A DNA stretch of 64,000 nt from Jejuia sp047345485 (GTDB taxonomy: Bacteria > Bacteroidota > Bacteroidia > Flavobacteriales > Flavobacteriaceae). Location of the stretch: contig NZ_JBLFEN010000004.1 in assembly GCF_047345485.1 (NCBI RefSeq), positions 386,607-450,606 on the forward strand, given 5' to 3'. Of the stretch, positions 46,047 to 53,789 are shown piece after piece; position 1 is the stretch's first letter; each line of letters opens with the position of its first letter. Below the pieces are notes generated by a model. The model was not told the origin of the DNA. It saw only the letters and a list, made by a program, of their open reading frames with translations, and made no database searches. Position numbers and translations under genes: made by a program.

Positions 46047-46733
46047 TTAATAAATAAATTCGTTTTTAGATATCTCAATATTTTCTAAGGTTAGTGATAA
46101 AAGTTCTGATTTAATTAGAATATAATCTTGAAACGATATTTCTTTTTTTAAATCAATGATGACTTTAACTACTTGTTTTTGTTTTTTTAATTCTTTAATT
46201 AGAACATTTTTAAAATCAGAAATATTGGAAGTATGAAAATCAATTTCTTTAGATGGTAGAATTAAATCTACTCTCTCAGGTGAAATGACGTTTATATATA
46301 ATTTTTTGGTAAAATCTAATTGAGATATTTTAGCAAAATAACTTCCGGAAAGCTCTTCATGAAAATTTACATCCGTAAACTCCAAAAACCCCAAATTATT
46401 CCTAATCAAATCATGACAGGTAAAGTAGTTCTTAGCTTTTTCATTTTTATGGCTAGAAGATGTTTTTTTGTCTTGAAGAAATTTAATGTGAGGAATAACC
46501 TGTCTTAAAGTTAAACGTTTATCTACATTTATCAACCAATTTGTGGTGCTAATCAAGTTTTTTCGGTTTAGCAAAACACTATCAGGTTGTGTTTCATCAT
46601 AAAACAAATACGCAGCAGACACATCTTGCAATTCAGTAATACTAGCCTTTTCAATTTGTGGTAATTGTAGTTCTTTTTCGTTTCCGCAGGAAAAGATAAA
46701 GACAGTAATAAAAATGAATAAAATATTTTTCAT
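46047..46733 (-). CDS. Lipoprotein, possibly with an ExbD-like domain
   Basis: 228 residues with a lipoprotein signal (NILFIFITVFIFSC, lipid Cys at 16). The last 80 residues, LYINVISPERVDLILPSKEIDF...VKVIIDLKKEISFQDYILIKSEL, recall the periplasmic domain of ExbD/TolR, where a strand is followed by ISFQDYILIKSEL, but the N-terminal membrane helix of ExbD is replaced by lipidation. The middle has a Cys (FTCHDL) that may or may not matter. I do not assign a function. It is 36 bp upstream of cdaA in the same direction and may be in its transcription unit. Confidence 0.7.
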   Translation of the reverse strand: MKNILFIFITVFIFSCGNEKELQLPQIEKASITELQDVSAAYLFYDETQPDSVLLNRKNLISTTNWLINVDKRLTLRQVIPHIKFLQDKKTSSSHKNEKAKNYFTCHDLIRNNLGFLEFTDVNFHEELSGSYFAKISQLDFTKKLYINVISPERVDLILPSKEIDFHTSNISDFKNVLIKELKKQKQVVKVIIDLKKEISFQDYILIKSELLSLTLENIEISKNEFIY

Positions 46734-46760
46734 GATTAATTAGTAGTTATGTTTTGGTCT

Positions 46761-46895
46761 TAACACACCCCTTAATCCCCTCTTAATAGAGGGGAAACTG
46801 TTGTGGTTGTTTTTTGTGATATTTCATTTTCATTATAACAATATCTTTTTAGAGTATGAGTGTCCCTACTAATAAGGAGGGAGTAAGGGAGGTGT
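46761..46895. repeat. MITE-like repeat, left copy of the DUF559 flanks
   Basis: About 135 bp, nearly the same as 47278-47410 and in the same orientation. It starts ACACACCCCTTAATCCCCTC and ends GGAGGGAGTAAGGGAGGTGT, which are inverted repeats of each other; inside are the hairpins CCCCTCTTAATAGAGGGG and CCCTACTAATAAGGAGGG. The last 27 bp (46869-46895) encode the C-terminal TPPLLPPY of the DUF559 protein. Confidence 0.85.
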
Positions 46896-47267
46896 AAAAC
46901 CATTATCTTCAAATCTAAAAATATAATCTTCAATTGCCCTGATAACATTATCAATATCATTCATTATTTGATGGTCAGAAAATCTCAACACATGAATATT
47001 TAATTCATTTAATCTTGTGGTTTTCTTTACGTCTTTTTCATGTACTTCCAGTATTTCATGTGAATACCCATCGCATTCAATGGCTAATTCCAGTTTATTA
47101 CAAAAGAAATCAACAATATATTCATCTATTGGTTTCTGTCTATGAAAATCGTAACCATACATTTGTTTTCTTCGCAAATAAGTCCAAAGTTTTATTTCTG
47201 ACTTTGTAGAGTTGTTTCTAAGTTGTCTAGCTAATTCTTTTAATTGCGAATTGTAGTAGATTTTCAT
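46869..47267 (-). CDS. DUF559 endonuclease-like protein inside a repeat-flanked unit
   Basis: 132 residues. It starts MKIYYNSQLKELARQLRNNS and contains LWTYLRRKQMYGYDFHRQKPIDEYIVDFFCNKLELAIECDG and LRFSDHQIMNDIDNVIRAI. These are the DUF559 motifs, a Vsr/restriction-endonuclease-like fold with the conserved D and ExDG pairs and the final R..D..V...D.V...I helix. The protein end TPPLLPPY is read from the flanking repeat. It lies between the lipoprotein gene and folP and is enclosed by two direct copies of a palindromic element. The nuclease activity is inferred from the family, and mobility from the flanks. Confidence 0.85.
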   Translation of the reverse strand: MKIYYNSQLKELARQLRNNSTKSEIKLWTYLRRKQMYGYDFHRQKPIDEYIVDFFCNKLELAIECDGYSHEILEVHEKDVKKTTRLNELNIHVLRFSDHQIMNDIDNVIRAIEDYIFRFEDNGFTPPLLPPY

Positions 47268-47277
47268 ACTTTATCTA

Positions 47278-47410
47278 TAACACACCCCTTAATCCCCTCT
47301 TAAATAGGAGGGAAACTGTTGCGATTATTTTTTCTAATATTTCATTTTAATAATATATTTTTTTAAGAGCAAGAGTGTCCCTCCTAAAAAGGAGGGATTA
47401 AGGGAGGTGT
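47278..47410. repeat. MITE-like repeat, right copy of the DUF559 flanks
   Basis: Direct repeat of 46761-46895: ACACACCCCTTAATCCCCTC at the start, then GTGTCCCTCC, and GGAGGGATTAAGGGAGGTGT at the end, with long inverted termini. It begins 10 bp upstream of the DUF559 start codon and ends 3 bp before the folP stop, so the unit sits exactly at the end of folP. Confidence 0.85.
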
Positions 47411-47413
47411 TTT

Positions 47414-48241
47414 TTAAGATTTATTTAGTTTATCATACAATTTAACACACTCCACAGCCTCTTTAACATCATGTACACGCAAAATAGAAGCACCTTTTTG
47501 CAAGCCAATTGTATTTAAAACAGTAGTACCATTTAAAGCTTCTTTGGCAGAAGTTTCCAAAGTTTTATAAATCATAGATTTTCTTGAAACCCCAACAAGC
47601 AATGGCTTTTCAATCATTTTAAATAATTCCAACGTATTTAAAATTTCAAAATTTTGCTCTAAAGTTTTAGCAAATCCAAAGCCAGGATCTATAATAACAT
47701 CAATAATACCTAAATCTCGGGCTGCTTTAATTCTTTCAGAAAAATATAATAAAATATCCTTTACCAAATTGTCGTAGTCTGTTAAACTTTTCATGTTTTG
47801 CGGTGTACCTCGCATGTGCATCATAATATAAGGCACTTGCAATTCAGCAATTGTTGGTAGCATAATATCATCTAATTTCCCTGCCGAAATATCATTAATT
47901 AAAGCAGCACCAGCTTCAATACACTGTTTCGCAATAGTACTTCTAAAGGTATCAATAGAAAGTAAAGCTTTAGGAAAATGCTTTAAGATAAGATTTACAA
48001 TTGGTAGAATGCGTTGTAATTCTTCATTTTCACAAACATGATCTGCATTTGGTCGAGAACTATACGCACCAACATCAACAAATGTGGCACCTTCATTTAG
48101 CATTTGTTCTACTTGTTTTAAAATTGAAGTTTCGTCTTTATATTTTCCGCCATCGTAAAACGAATCTGGTGTTACGTTTAAAACACCCATCACTTTAGGT
48201 GTAGTTAAATCAATAAGTTGGCCTTTACAATTTATCGTCAT
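47414..48241 (-). CDS. folP: Dihydropteroate synthase
   Basis: Joins p-aminobenzoate to the pterin diphosphate in folate synthesis; target of sulfonamides. It has 275 residues and the TIM-barrel motifs PKVMGVLNVTPDSFYDGGKY, VDVGAYSSRPNA (in place of DIGGESTRP, as in many Bacteroidota), LISIDTFRS-like LLSIDTFRSTIA, INDISAGKLD, MHMRGTP, IDPGFGFAKT and LLVGVSRKSMI. Its end abuts the MITE-like repeat. It is divergent from the DUF1599 gene; the 118-bp gap holds a heptamer repeat. Confidence 0.95.
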   Translation of the reverse strand: MTINCKGQLIDLTTPKVMGVLNVTPDSFYDGGKYKDETSILKQVEQMLNEGATFVDVGAYSSRPNADHVCENEELQRILPIVNLILKHFPKALLSIDTFRSTIAKQCIEAGAALINDISAGKLDDIMLPTIAELQVPYIMMHMRGTPQNMKSLTDYDNLVKDILLYFSERIKAARDLGIIDVIIDPGFGFAKTLEQNFEILNTLELFKMIEKPLLVGVSRKSMIYKTLETSAKEALNGTTVLNTIGLQKGASILRVHDVKEAVECVKLYDKLNKS

Positions 48242-48276
48242 TACTAGGTTTTCTGTAGTGTTTGTATTTGGTTTAA

Positions 48277-48306
48277 AACTTTAAACTTTAAACTCTAAAC
48301 TTTGAC
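48277..48306. repeat. Short 7-bp tandem repeat (TTTAAAC)
   Basis: Four degenerate copies of period 7: TTTAAAC, TTTAAAC, TCTAAAC, TTTGAC, between folP and the DUF1599 gene. It has the same period as the larger array at 50.3 kb. Confidence 0.7.
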
Positions 48307-48359
48307 ATTATAATAATTTATGCGAAATTTACGGAAAATAGATATTGAACACATAATTT

Positions 48360-48899
48360 ATGCAAGATACTTCTAAACAATATAATGCGGTAATTGATAG
48401 CTGTAAAAGTTTATTTGAAAAGAAAATGAGCGATTATGGTAGTGCGTGGCGTATTTTAAGATTACCATCACTAACAGATCAAATTTTTATAAAAGCACAA
48501 CGTATTAGAGGTTTGCAACAAAACGCTGTTCAAAAAGTTGATGAAGGACAAGAAAGTGAGTTTATAGGCATAATTAATTATTGTATTATGGCGTTAATTC
48601 AGTTAGAAAAGGGTGTGGTAGAACAACCTGATATGTCTACAGAAACATCTTTAGAGTTGTATGAAAAGCATATTTCTATCACAAAAAAATTAATGGAAGA
48701 TAAAAATCATGATTATGGTGAAGCATGGCGTGATATGCGCGTAAGTAGTTTAACAGATTTAATTTTGCAGAAATTATTACGCGTTAAGCAAATTGAAGAT
48801 AACCAAGGCAAAACCTTGGTGAGTGAAGGTATTGATGCAAATTATCAAGATATGATAAACTATGCGGTTTTTGCGATGATTCATTTATCTAAAAAATAG
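48360..48899 (+). CDS. DUF1599 domain protein
   Basis: 179 residues made of two similar halves: FEKKMSDYGSAWRILRLPSLTDQIFIKAQRI..GLQQ and MEDKNHDYGEAWRDMRVSSLTDLILQKLLRVKQIEDN. Each has the DYG.AWR motif followed by SLTD and an IKA/QKL.R helix, and each is followed by a YQDMINYAVFAMI-type helix. The family is predicted to be nucleotide-modification-associated (DUF1599/NMAD1), but its reaction is unknown. It starts at a clean ATG and lies upstream of the BT_3928-like gene in the same direction. Confidence 0.88.
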   Translation: MQDTSKQYNAVIDSCKSLFEKKMSDYGSAWRILRLPSLTDQIFIKAQRIRGLQQNAVQKVDEGQESEFIGIINYCIMALIQLEKGVVEQPDMSTETSLELYEKHISITKKLMEDKNHDYGEAWRDMRVSSLTDLILQKLLRVKQIEDNQGKTLVSEGIDANYQDMINYAVFAMIHLSKK

Positions 48900-48904
48900 C
48901 TGTT

Positions 48905-48977
48905 ATTCCTGCGAAGACAGGAATCCGAAAAAAAATATAGAAAAGTTAAAAATATAGATTCCTAACTTCGCAGAAAT
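48905..48977. repeat. Inverted repeat element (ATTCCTGCGAAG)
   Basis: ATTCCTGCGAAGACAGGAATC at 48905-48925 is followed, 31 bp on, by its imperfect reverse complement at 48957-48977. The element fills the gap between the DUF1599 gene and the BT_3928-like gene and lies only 9 bp before the latter's ATG, so the hairpin may be in its 5' leader. Confidence 0.75.
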
Positions 48978-48986
48978 GATAAAAGT

Positions 48987-50165
48987 ATGAAAGCATTAGT
49001 AGCAATAAGTAGAATATTAGTAGGCATATTATTCATCTTTTCAGGGTTTATAAAATTGAACGACCCTATTGGTTTTTCGTATAAACTACAAGAGTATTTT
49101 AGTCCAGATGTATTAAATATTCCGTTTTTAGAGCCTTATGCGTTATTAATTTCGGTATTTGTTGTGGTGTTTGAAGTGGTTTTAGGCGTGTTTTTACTAA
49201 TAGGTTATAAACCTAAATTCACAGTTTGGAGTTTATTACTCATGATTGTATTCTTTACGTTTTTAACCTTTTATGCTGCGTATTTTGAGAAAGTTAAAGA
49301 TTGTGGCTGTTTTGGAGATTTTATAAAGCTAAAACCATGGGAGACGTTCTGGAAAGATGTGGCACTCCTTGTATTAATTTTAATTTTATTCTTTGGTGTT
49401 AAGTACATAAAACCAGTGTTTGGTAAATTACAAACAACCATACTAGCATTACTAGGTTTTATTGTGAGTTTATGGTTTGGGTATCATGTATTGATGCACT
49501 TACCATATATCGATTTTAGAGCTTATGCTATTGGAAAAAATATAAAAGAAGGTATGACAATACCAGAAGATGCACCGGCGCCAGTACAGTTATATAGTTG
49601 GAAATTTAATGTAAATGGCGAAGAACAGATAATAACTACTAATGGAGCTTATCCTGATGTTGACGGAGAATTTATTGGCGTTGAAACACAAGTTATACAA
49701 GAGGGCTACATACCACCAGTAGTCGATTTTTCAATAGAAAGTGAGGATGAAGATTTAACAACACATTACTTAAATCAAGAAAACTTAATTGTTGTAGTGT
49801 CGTACAGTCTTGAAAAAATAGAACGCGACGGCGTTTTAAAATTAAAAGCATTACAAGATGAAGCCAGAAGAAATAATTATCAAATTATTGGGTTGACAGC
49901 ATCTGGAAACGATGCGAAAAAACGAATAAGCGAAGCCTATAATATCGATTTTGAGTGGTATTTATGTGATGAAAAAGCATTAAAAACTGTTGTGCGATCA
50001 AACCCTGGAATTTTAGAATTAGATAAAGGCACTGTAAAACAAAAAGTGCATTGGAATGATATTGAGGATTTGGAGTTGCCAGAAGTAGAGAAAAGACCAG
50101 AACCCAAGGAATTAGAAGAGGCAGTAGCATATTTTGTAAATGGGAAGTTTCAACCAAAGAACTAG
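48987..50165 (+). CDS. BT_3928-like DoxX/thioredoxin-fold membrane protein, apparently frameshifted at its 3' end
   Basis: 392 residues: a DoxX-type membrane part with about six helices (SRILVGILFIFSGFIKLNDP, DCGCFGDFIKLKPWETFWKD, which has the conserved CGCFGD cysteines) and a soluble part resembling a thioredoxin/AhpC fold (ENLIVVVSYSLEKI, IIGLTASG, DFEWYLCDEKALKTVVRSNPG). It is likely involved in membrane redox chemistry. It ends YFVNGKFQPKN, and the +2 frame continues VSTKELVEALDTNLIESVNV for 49 codons to 50296, which looks like lost C-terminal sequence. A one-base deletion within 50142-50146 would explain it. The 73-bp inverted repeat lies just upstream. Confidence 0.8.
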   Translation: MKALVAISRILVGILFIFSGFIKLNDPIGFSYKLQEYFSPDVLNIPFLEPYALLISVFVVVFEVVLGVFLLIGYKPKFTVWSLLLMIVFFTFLTFYAAYFEKVKDCGCFGDFIKLKPWETFWKDVALLVLILILFFGVKYIKPVFGKLQTTILALLGFIVSLWFGYHVLMHLPYIDFRAYAIGKNIKEGMTIPEDAPAPVQLYSWKFNVNGEEQIITTNGAYPDVDGEFIGVETQVIQEGYIPPVVDFSIESEDEDLTTHYLNQENLIVVVSYSLEKIERDGVLKLKALQDEARRNNYQIIGLTASGNDAKKRISEAYNIDFEWYLCDEKALKTVVRSNPGILELDKGTVKQKVHWNDIEDLELPEVEKRPEPKELEEAVAYFVNGKFQPKN

Positions 50166-50296
50166 TTGAAGCTTTAGATACTAATCTGATAGAAAGTGTT
50201 AATGTTATAAAAGATACAATCCAATTGAAGGAATTGAATACTCAAAATAATACCTTTTATACTGGAATTATTGAGGTAAAGCTTAAAAATGAATAA
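50142..50296 (+). pseudogene. Out-of-frame C-terminal coding segment of the BT_3928-like gene
   Basis: From about 50147 the +2 frame reads VSTKELVEALDTNLIESVNV, then IKDTIQLKELNTQNN and TFYTGIIEVKLKNE before TAA. With the preceding YFVNGK it forms a VNGK..TKEL.ALD...IESVNV..K block like those found in TonB-plug-like domains of Bacteroidota. It starts 2 codons before the in-frame stop of the upstream ORF. A sequencing error could also explain it. Confidence 0.6.
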
Positions 50297-50300
50297 TTTT

Positions 50301-50388
50301 CAACTAACAACTAACAACTAACAACTAACAACTAACAACTAACAACTAACAACTAACAACTAACAACTAACAACTAACAACTAACAAC
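50301..50388. repeat. 7-bp tandem repeat (AACTAAC) next to the permease start
   Basis: About twelve and a half near-perfect copies of CTAACAA fill the 88 bp directly before the permease coding sequence; the last copy becomes ACTGATAAAC. Confidence 0.95.
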
Positions 50389-51464
50389 TGATAAACTATC
50401 TCCTAAATAAAGCCCTTTACGCGCTACTCACATTATTCGGAGTAGTAACGGTTATTTTCTTTTTATTTAACATACTACCCGGTGATCCCGCTCAAATGAT
50501 GATGGGGCAAAATGAGGATAGCGAACAACTAGCCAAAGTAAAAGCAAAATATGGCTTTGATAAACCTGTTTTAACACAGTACGCCTATTATATCAATGAT
50601 GTATCACCATTATCATTTCATTCCAAAAACAAAGAAGATTATACATATTTAGCCGAAAATAAATACGCAGCAGCCAAACTATTTTCCATAAGAAATACAA
50701 CCACCGTTTTAAAGTTTCCATATCTACGAGAATCTTTCACAAAACAGGGTAAAAAAGTGACACAAGTTTTAGGCGAAACACTACCAAATACATTTGTATT
50801 GGCAGTTTCTGCAATACTAATTGCCATAATTTTAGGAGTAGCTTTAGGTATTGTTTCTGCATTATTTAAAGACAAATGGTTAGATAAAACCATACAAGTT
50901 TTAAGCACATTTGGTATGAGTGTACCCTCGTTTTTTAGTGCCATTTTATTTGCATGGTTTTTTGGTTACGTATTGCACAAATACACTAATTTGGAGATGA
51001 CAGGTAGCCTTTACGAGCTAGATGATTTTGGAGAAGCTATGCACATTAAGTGGAAAAATCTCATTTTACCCGCTATTGTTTTAGGTATTCGTCCGCTAGC
51101 CGTTGTTATACAACTCATGAGAAATTCGTTGTTAGAAGTATTTAATCAAGATTATATAAGAACAGCGAGAGCTAAGGGTTTAAGTGAGTTTCAAATTATA
51201 AAACGTCACGCTGTTAAAAACGCATTAAATCCTGTGGTTACAGCAATATCAGGGTGGTTTGCCTCTATGTTAGCAGGCGCAGTTTTTGTAGAATTTATTT
51301 TTGGGTGGAATGGCCTTGGTAAAGAGATTGTTAACTCTCTAAACACACTAGATTTACCAGTAATAATGGGAGCAGTTTTAGTAATTGCAACGTTATTTGT
51401 AATTATAAATATTATAGTCGACTTAATTTATGTTTGGTTAGATCCAAAAGTTAAATTACAATAA
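50388..51464 (+). CDS. Oligopeptide/dipeptide-type ABC transporter permease (DppB/OppB family)
   Basis: A membrane component of a peptide or nickel type importer. The first ATG in frame (50496) would remove the conserved first helix and LPGDP motif, yet the frame is open upstream to 50385: INYLLNKALYALLTLFGVVT, IFFLFNILPGDPAQMMMGQ. This is the standard family N-terminus. The start must be CTG 50388 or ATA 50391, giving about 358 residues. The C-terminal half has the BPD signature (EVFNQDYIRTARAKGLSEFQ and the membrane-spanning AGAVFVEFIFGWNGLGKEI). A second permease, ATPases and binding protein are not nearby. The start abuts the heptamer array. Confidence 0.85.
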   Translation: MINYLLNKALYALLTLFGVVTVIFFLFNILPGDPAQMMMGQNEDSEQLAKVKAKYGFDKPVLTQYAYYINDVSPLSFHSKNKEDYTYLAENKYAAAKLFSIRNTTTVLKFPYLRESFTKQGKKVTQVLGETLPNTFVLAVSAILIAIILGVALGIVSALFKDKWLDKTIQVLSTFGMSVPSFFSAILFAWFFGYVLHKYTNLEMTGSLYELDDFGEAMHIKWKNLILPAIVLGIRPLAVVIQLMRNSLLEVFNQDYIRTARAKGLSEFQIIKRHAVKNALNPVVTAISGWFASMLAGAVFVEFIFGWNGLGKEIVNSLNTLDLPVIMGAVLVIATLFVIINIIVDLIYVWLDPKVKLQ

Positions 51465-51472
51465 AACAAAAT

Positions 51473-51961
51473 ATGAAACAGATATTATATTCATTATTAA
51501 TAACGCTAGGGTTTTACAGTTGTGGGGAAGACCCAGTGCAGTTTAATACAGCAGCATTAAACGACACTTTAGTTAATTTAGAAGGAGATAACGTATCTCT
51601 AAAATCTATTTTAGAGCAACACCAAGGCAAAAATATAGTGATAGATATTTGGGCATCTTGGTGTCCAGATTGTATCAAAGGTATGTCAAAAGTAACGGCA
51701 CTTCAAAATAAGTATCCAGAAGCAGTGTATTTGTTTTTTTCCTTAGATAGGGGAGTACCCGCTTGGAAACGTGGTATAAAAAAGTACAATGTAGTAGGTG
51801 AACATTATTTCTTGCCAAAAGGAAAAAAATCACCATTTGGTAGTTTTGTAAACATAAGTTGGATTCCAAGATATATGGCTATTAATAAAGCTGGCGAAAT
51901 CGTTGTATTTAATGTTATTGAGGCTGATGATAAAAAGTTGATTGAAGCTCTAAAAAATTAA
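51473..51961 (+). CDS. TlpA-like thioredoxin lipoprotein
   Basis: 162 residues. It has a lipoprotein signal (LLITLGFYSC, lipid Cys at 17), then a TlpA-type thioredoxin domain: IDIWASWCPDCIKGM with CPDC active site, SLDRGVPAWKRGI insertion and the cis-Pro loop SWIPRYMAINKAGE. It is a predicted envelope thiol oxidoreductase, for example in cytochrome c or disulfide maintenance. It is 8 bp after the permease gene, so probably in the same operon, without an obvious functional link. Confidence 0.88.
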   Translation: MKQILYSLLITLGFYSCGEDPVQFNTAALNDTLVNLEGDNVSLKSILEQHQGKNIVIDIWASWCPDCIKGMSKVTALQNKYPEAVYLFFSLDRGVPAWKRGIKKYNVVGEHYFLPKGKKSPFGSFVNISWIPRYMAINKAGEIVVFNVIEADDKKLIEALKN

Positions 51962-51970
51962 GTATTTTTG
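51942..51970 (+). promoter_or_regulatory. tpiA promoter
   Basis: TTG at 51942-51944 and TATTTTTG at 51963-51970, spaced 18 bp, match the Bacteroidota promoter form. RNA would start near 51977, leaving a leader of about 50 nt before ATG 52030. It lies at the end of the TlpA-like gene. Confidence 0.6.
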
Positions 51971-52029
51971 TATTAAATAAAGCAATTCTAAACTATATAT
52001 CTTCTTTAAAAGAAGTTTAAATTAATCTT

Positions 52030-52782
52030 ATGAGAAAACACATCGTAGCAGGAAACTGGAAAATGAATAATGATTTGGCTGAGACCGAGACATTAATTAC
52101 AGCACTTAAAAGTAAAACAAAAACAACAGATGCTGAGGTTATGATAGCTCCAGCGTTTACAAATTTGTGGCAAGCGTATCAAACATTAAAGGATAACGAT
52201 GTAATTGAAGTAATTGCACAAAATATGCATGCTGCTACTAACGGTGCTTACACAGGCGAAATAAGTGCAGATATGTTAAAAAGTATCGGTGTAAATACAG
52301 TAATACTTGGCCATAGCGAGCGTCGCGAATATTTTAAAGAAACCGATGCATCACTTGCTAAAAAAGTAGATGCAGCTTTAGCTAAAGATATGCGTGTAAT
52401 TTTCTGTTTTGGCGAAGAATTAGCCGATAGAAAATCAGGAAATGAAGAAAATATTGTTGGCAGTCAGATTAAAAATGCATTATTTCATTTGGATGCTTCA
52501 GCATTTAAAAATATCGTTTTAGCCTACGAGCCTGTTTGGGCAATTGGTACAGGTGAAACTGCTTCACCAGAGCAAGCACAAGACATGCATGCATTTATTA
52601 GAAAAACTCTAGCAGACCAATACGGCTATGAAATCGCAAATGAAGTTTCTATACTTTACGGCGGAAGTGTGAAACCAGCCAATGCAAAAGAAATTTTTGG
52701 AAAGCCAGATGTGGATGGCGGACTTATTGGTGGTGCCTCACTAAAGGCTGAAGATTTCTTTGCTATTGTAAACGCATTTTAA
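52030..52782 (+). CDS. tpiA: Triosephosphate isomerase
   Basis: Interconverts dihydroxyacetone phosphate and glyceraldehyde 3-phosphate. It has 250 residues, all key residues present: Lys11 in GNWKMNN, His95 in VILGHSERRE, the catalytic glutamate Glu167 in AYEPVWAIGTG (which also holds the flexible loop start) and the phosphate loop YGGSVKPANA and GGLIGGASL. It is cytoplasmic and has its own promoter. Downstream is repeat R1 and prmA. Confidence 0.98.
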   Translation: MRKHIVAGNWKMNNDLAETETLITALKSKTKTTDAEVMIAPAFTNLWQAYQTLKDNDVIEVIAQNMHAATNGAYTGEISADMLKSIGVNTVILGHSERREYFKETDASLAKKVDAALAKDMRVIFCFGEELADRKSGNEENIVGSQIKNALFHLDASAFKNIVLAYEPVWAIGTGETASPEQAQDMHAFIRKTLADQYGYEIANEVSILYGGSVKPANAKEIFGKPDVDGGLIGGASLKAEDFFAIVNAF

Positions 52783-52797
52783 GCATAAAAAATAATT

Positions 52798-52909
52798 TGG
52801 GCGTTACCCACGCAAAAAAGCGTGGGTCGCGCTTTACGTTACAAGTCCTCGCTCCGTTCCTACGCTGTGGGCTATCCACTGCAATCGCTAACGCGGGTAC
52901 ACCCGCCAA
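52798..52909 (+). repeat. Dispersed repeat R1
   Basis: Reads in plus orientation GGGCGTTACCCACGC..GCGTGGGTCGCGCTTTACG, ACAAGTCCTCGCTCC and GTGGGCTATCCACTGCAATC, then CTAACGCGGG, all R1 parts. The hairpin CCCACGCAAAAAAGCGTGGG at 52807-52826 could serve as a weak terminator for tpiA. Confidence 0.8.
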
Positions 52910-52924
52910 TAAATAGCTAAAACC

Positions 52925-53758
52925 ATGTCCAATACCATCTACATAGGTTATTATTTCAAAGTGCAGCCTTTACAGCCTGGGGTAGAAATTTTAATTGCCG
53001 AATTAGGTTATGCAGGTTTTGAAAGTTTTGTAGAAACCGAAACAGGAGTAACAGCCTACGTTCAAAAAGAGGAATGGAGTGCAAGCATCTTAGATGATAT
53101 CCAAATTTTGAATTCAGATGAATTTGAAATCACCTATACCTTTGAAGATATAGTGCAAACTAACTGGAATGCAGAGTGGGAAAAGAATTTTAATCCCATA
53201 ATTGTAGATGAATTAGTTTCAGTTCGTGCTCCTTTTCACGAAAAGCCAAATACCAAATACGATATCATTATAGAACCAAAAATGAGTTTTGGTACAGGAC
53301 ATCATGAAACTACGCATATGATGATTCAACATATTTTAAAAAACAATTTTAAAGATAAAACTGTTTTAGATATGGGTTGTGGCACTGGTGTTTTAGCTAT
53401 ACTGTCAGAACTAAAAGGTGCAAAATCAATAGACGCGATAGATTATGATAACTGGTGCTACTTAAACAGTATTGAAAATGTAGAGCGCAATAATTGTGAG
53501 CATATTACAGTTATAGAAGGTGATGCTTCTGCTATAAAAAATAAGTACGATATTATAATAGTAAACATTAATCGTAATATTTTAATGCAGGATATGGCAA
53601 TTTATACCATGCATTTAAATAAAGGTGGTGTTTTGTTTTTAAGCGGATTTTATGCTGAAGATATTCCAATGATTCAAAAAGAATGTGAAAAACATGTGTT
53701 AAAATTTGAAGAAAAATTGCAAAGGAATAATTGGGTATCATTAAAATTTTTAAATTAG
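52925..53758 (+). CDS. prmA: Ribosomal protein L11 methyltransferase
   Basis: A SAM-dependent methyltransferase that trimethylates ribosomal protein L11. 277 residues: the N-terminal substrate-recognition domain (YIGYYFKVQPLQPGVEILIAEL) and a C-terminal class I domain with IIEPKMSFGTGHHETTHMM, SAM motif LDMGCGTGVLAI, acidic motif IDAIDYDNW and IIIVNINRNILMQD (the family's NxxxxxL post-motif). Starts at ATG 52925, 31 bp before the clpS gene downstream in an operon. Confidence 0.95.
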   Translation: MSNTIYIGYYFKVQPLQPGVEILIAELGYAGFESFVETETGVTAYVQKEEWSASILDDIQILNSDEFEITYTFEDIVQTNWNAEWEKNFNPIIVDELVSVRAPFHEKPNTKYDIIIEPKMSFGTGHHETTHMMIQHILKNNFKDKTVLDMGCGTGVLAILSELKGAKSIDAIDYDNWCYLNSIENVERNNCEHITVIEGDASAIKNKYDIIIVNINRNILMQDMAIYTMHLNKGGVLFLSGFYAEDIPMIQKECEKHVLKFEEKLQRNNWVSLKFLN

Positions 53759-53789
53759 TATAAAAATTGCGCTTTAAAAAGATTAAAAA

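Noticed and set aside
46772..46960. 62-residue minus-strand frame in the left MITE-like repeat
   Set aside because: It consists of repeat sequence overlapping the DUF559 gene end in another frame and shows no protein-like conservation.
50301..50388. Short-unit array might look like a CRISPR
   Set aside because: The unit is 7 bp and directly adjacent, with no spacers, so it is a simple tandem repeat.
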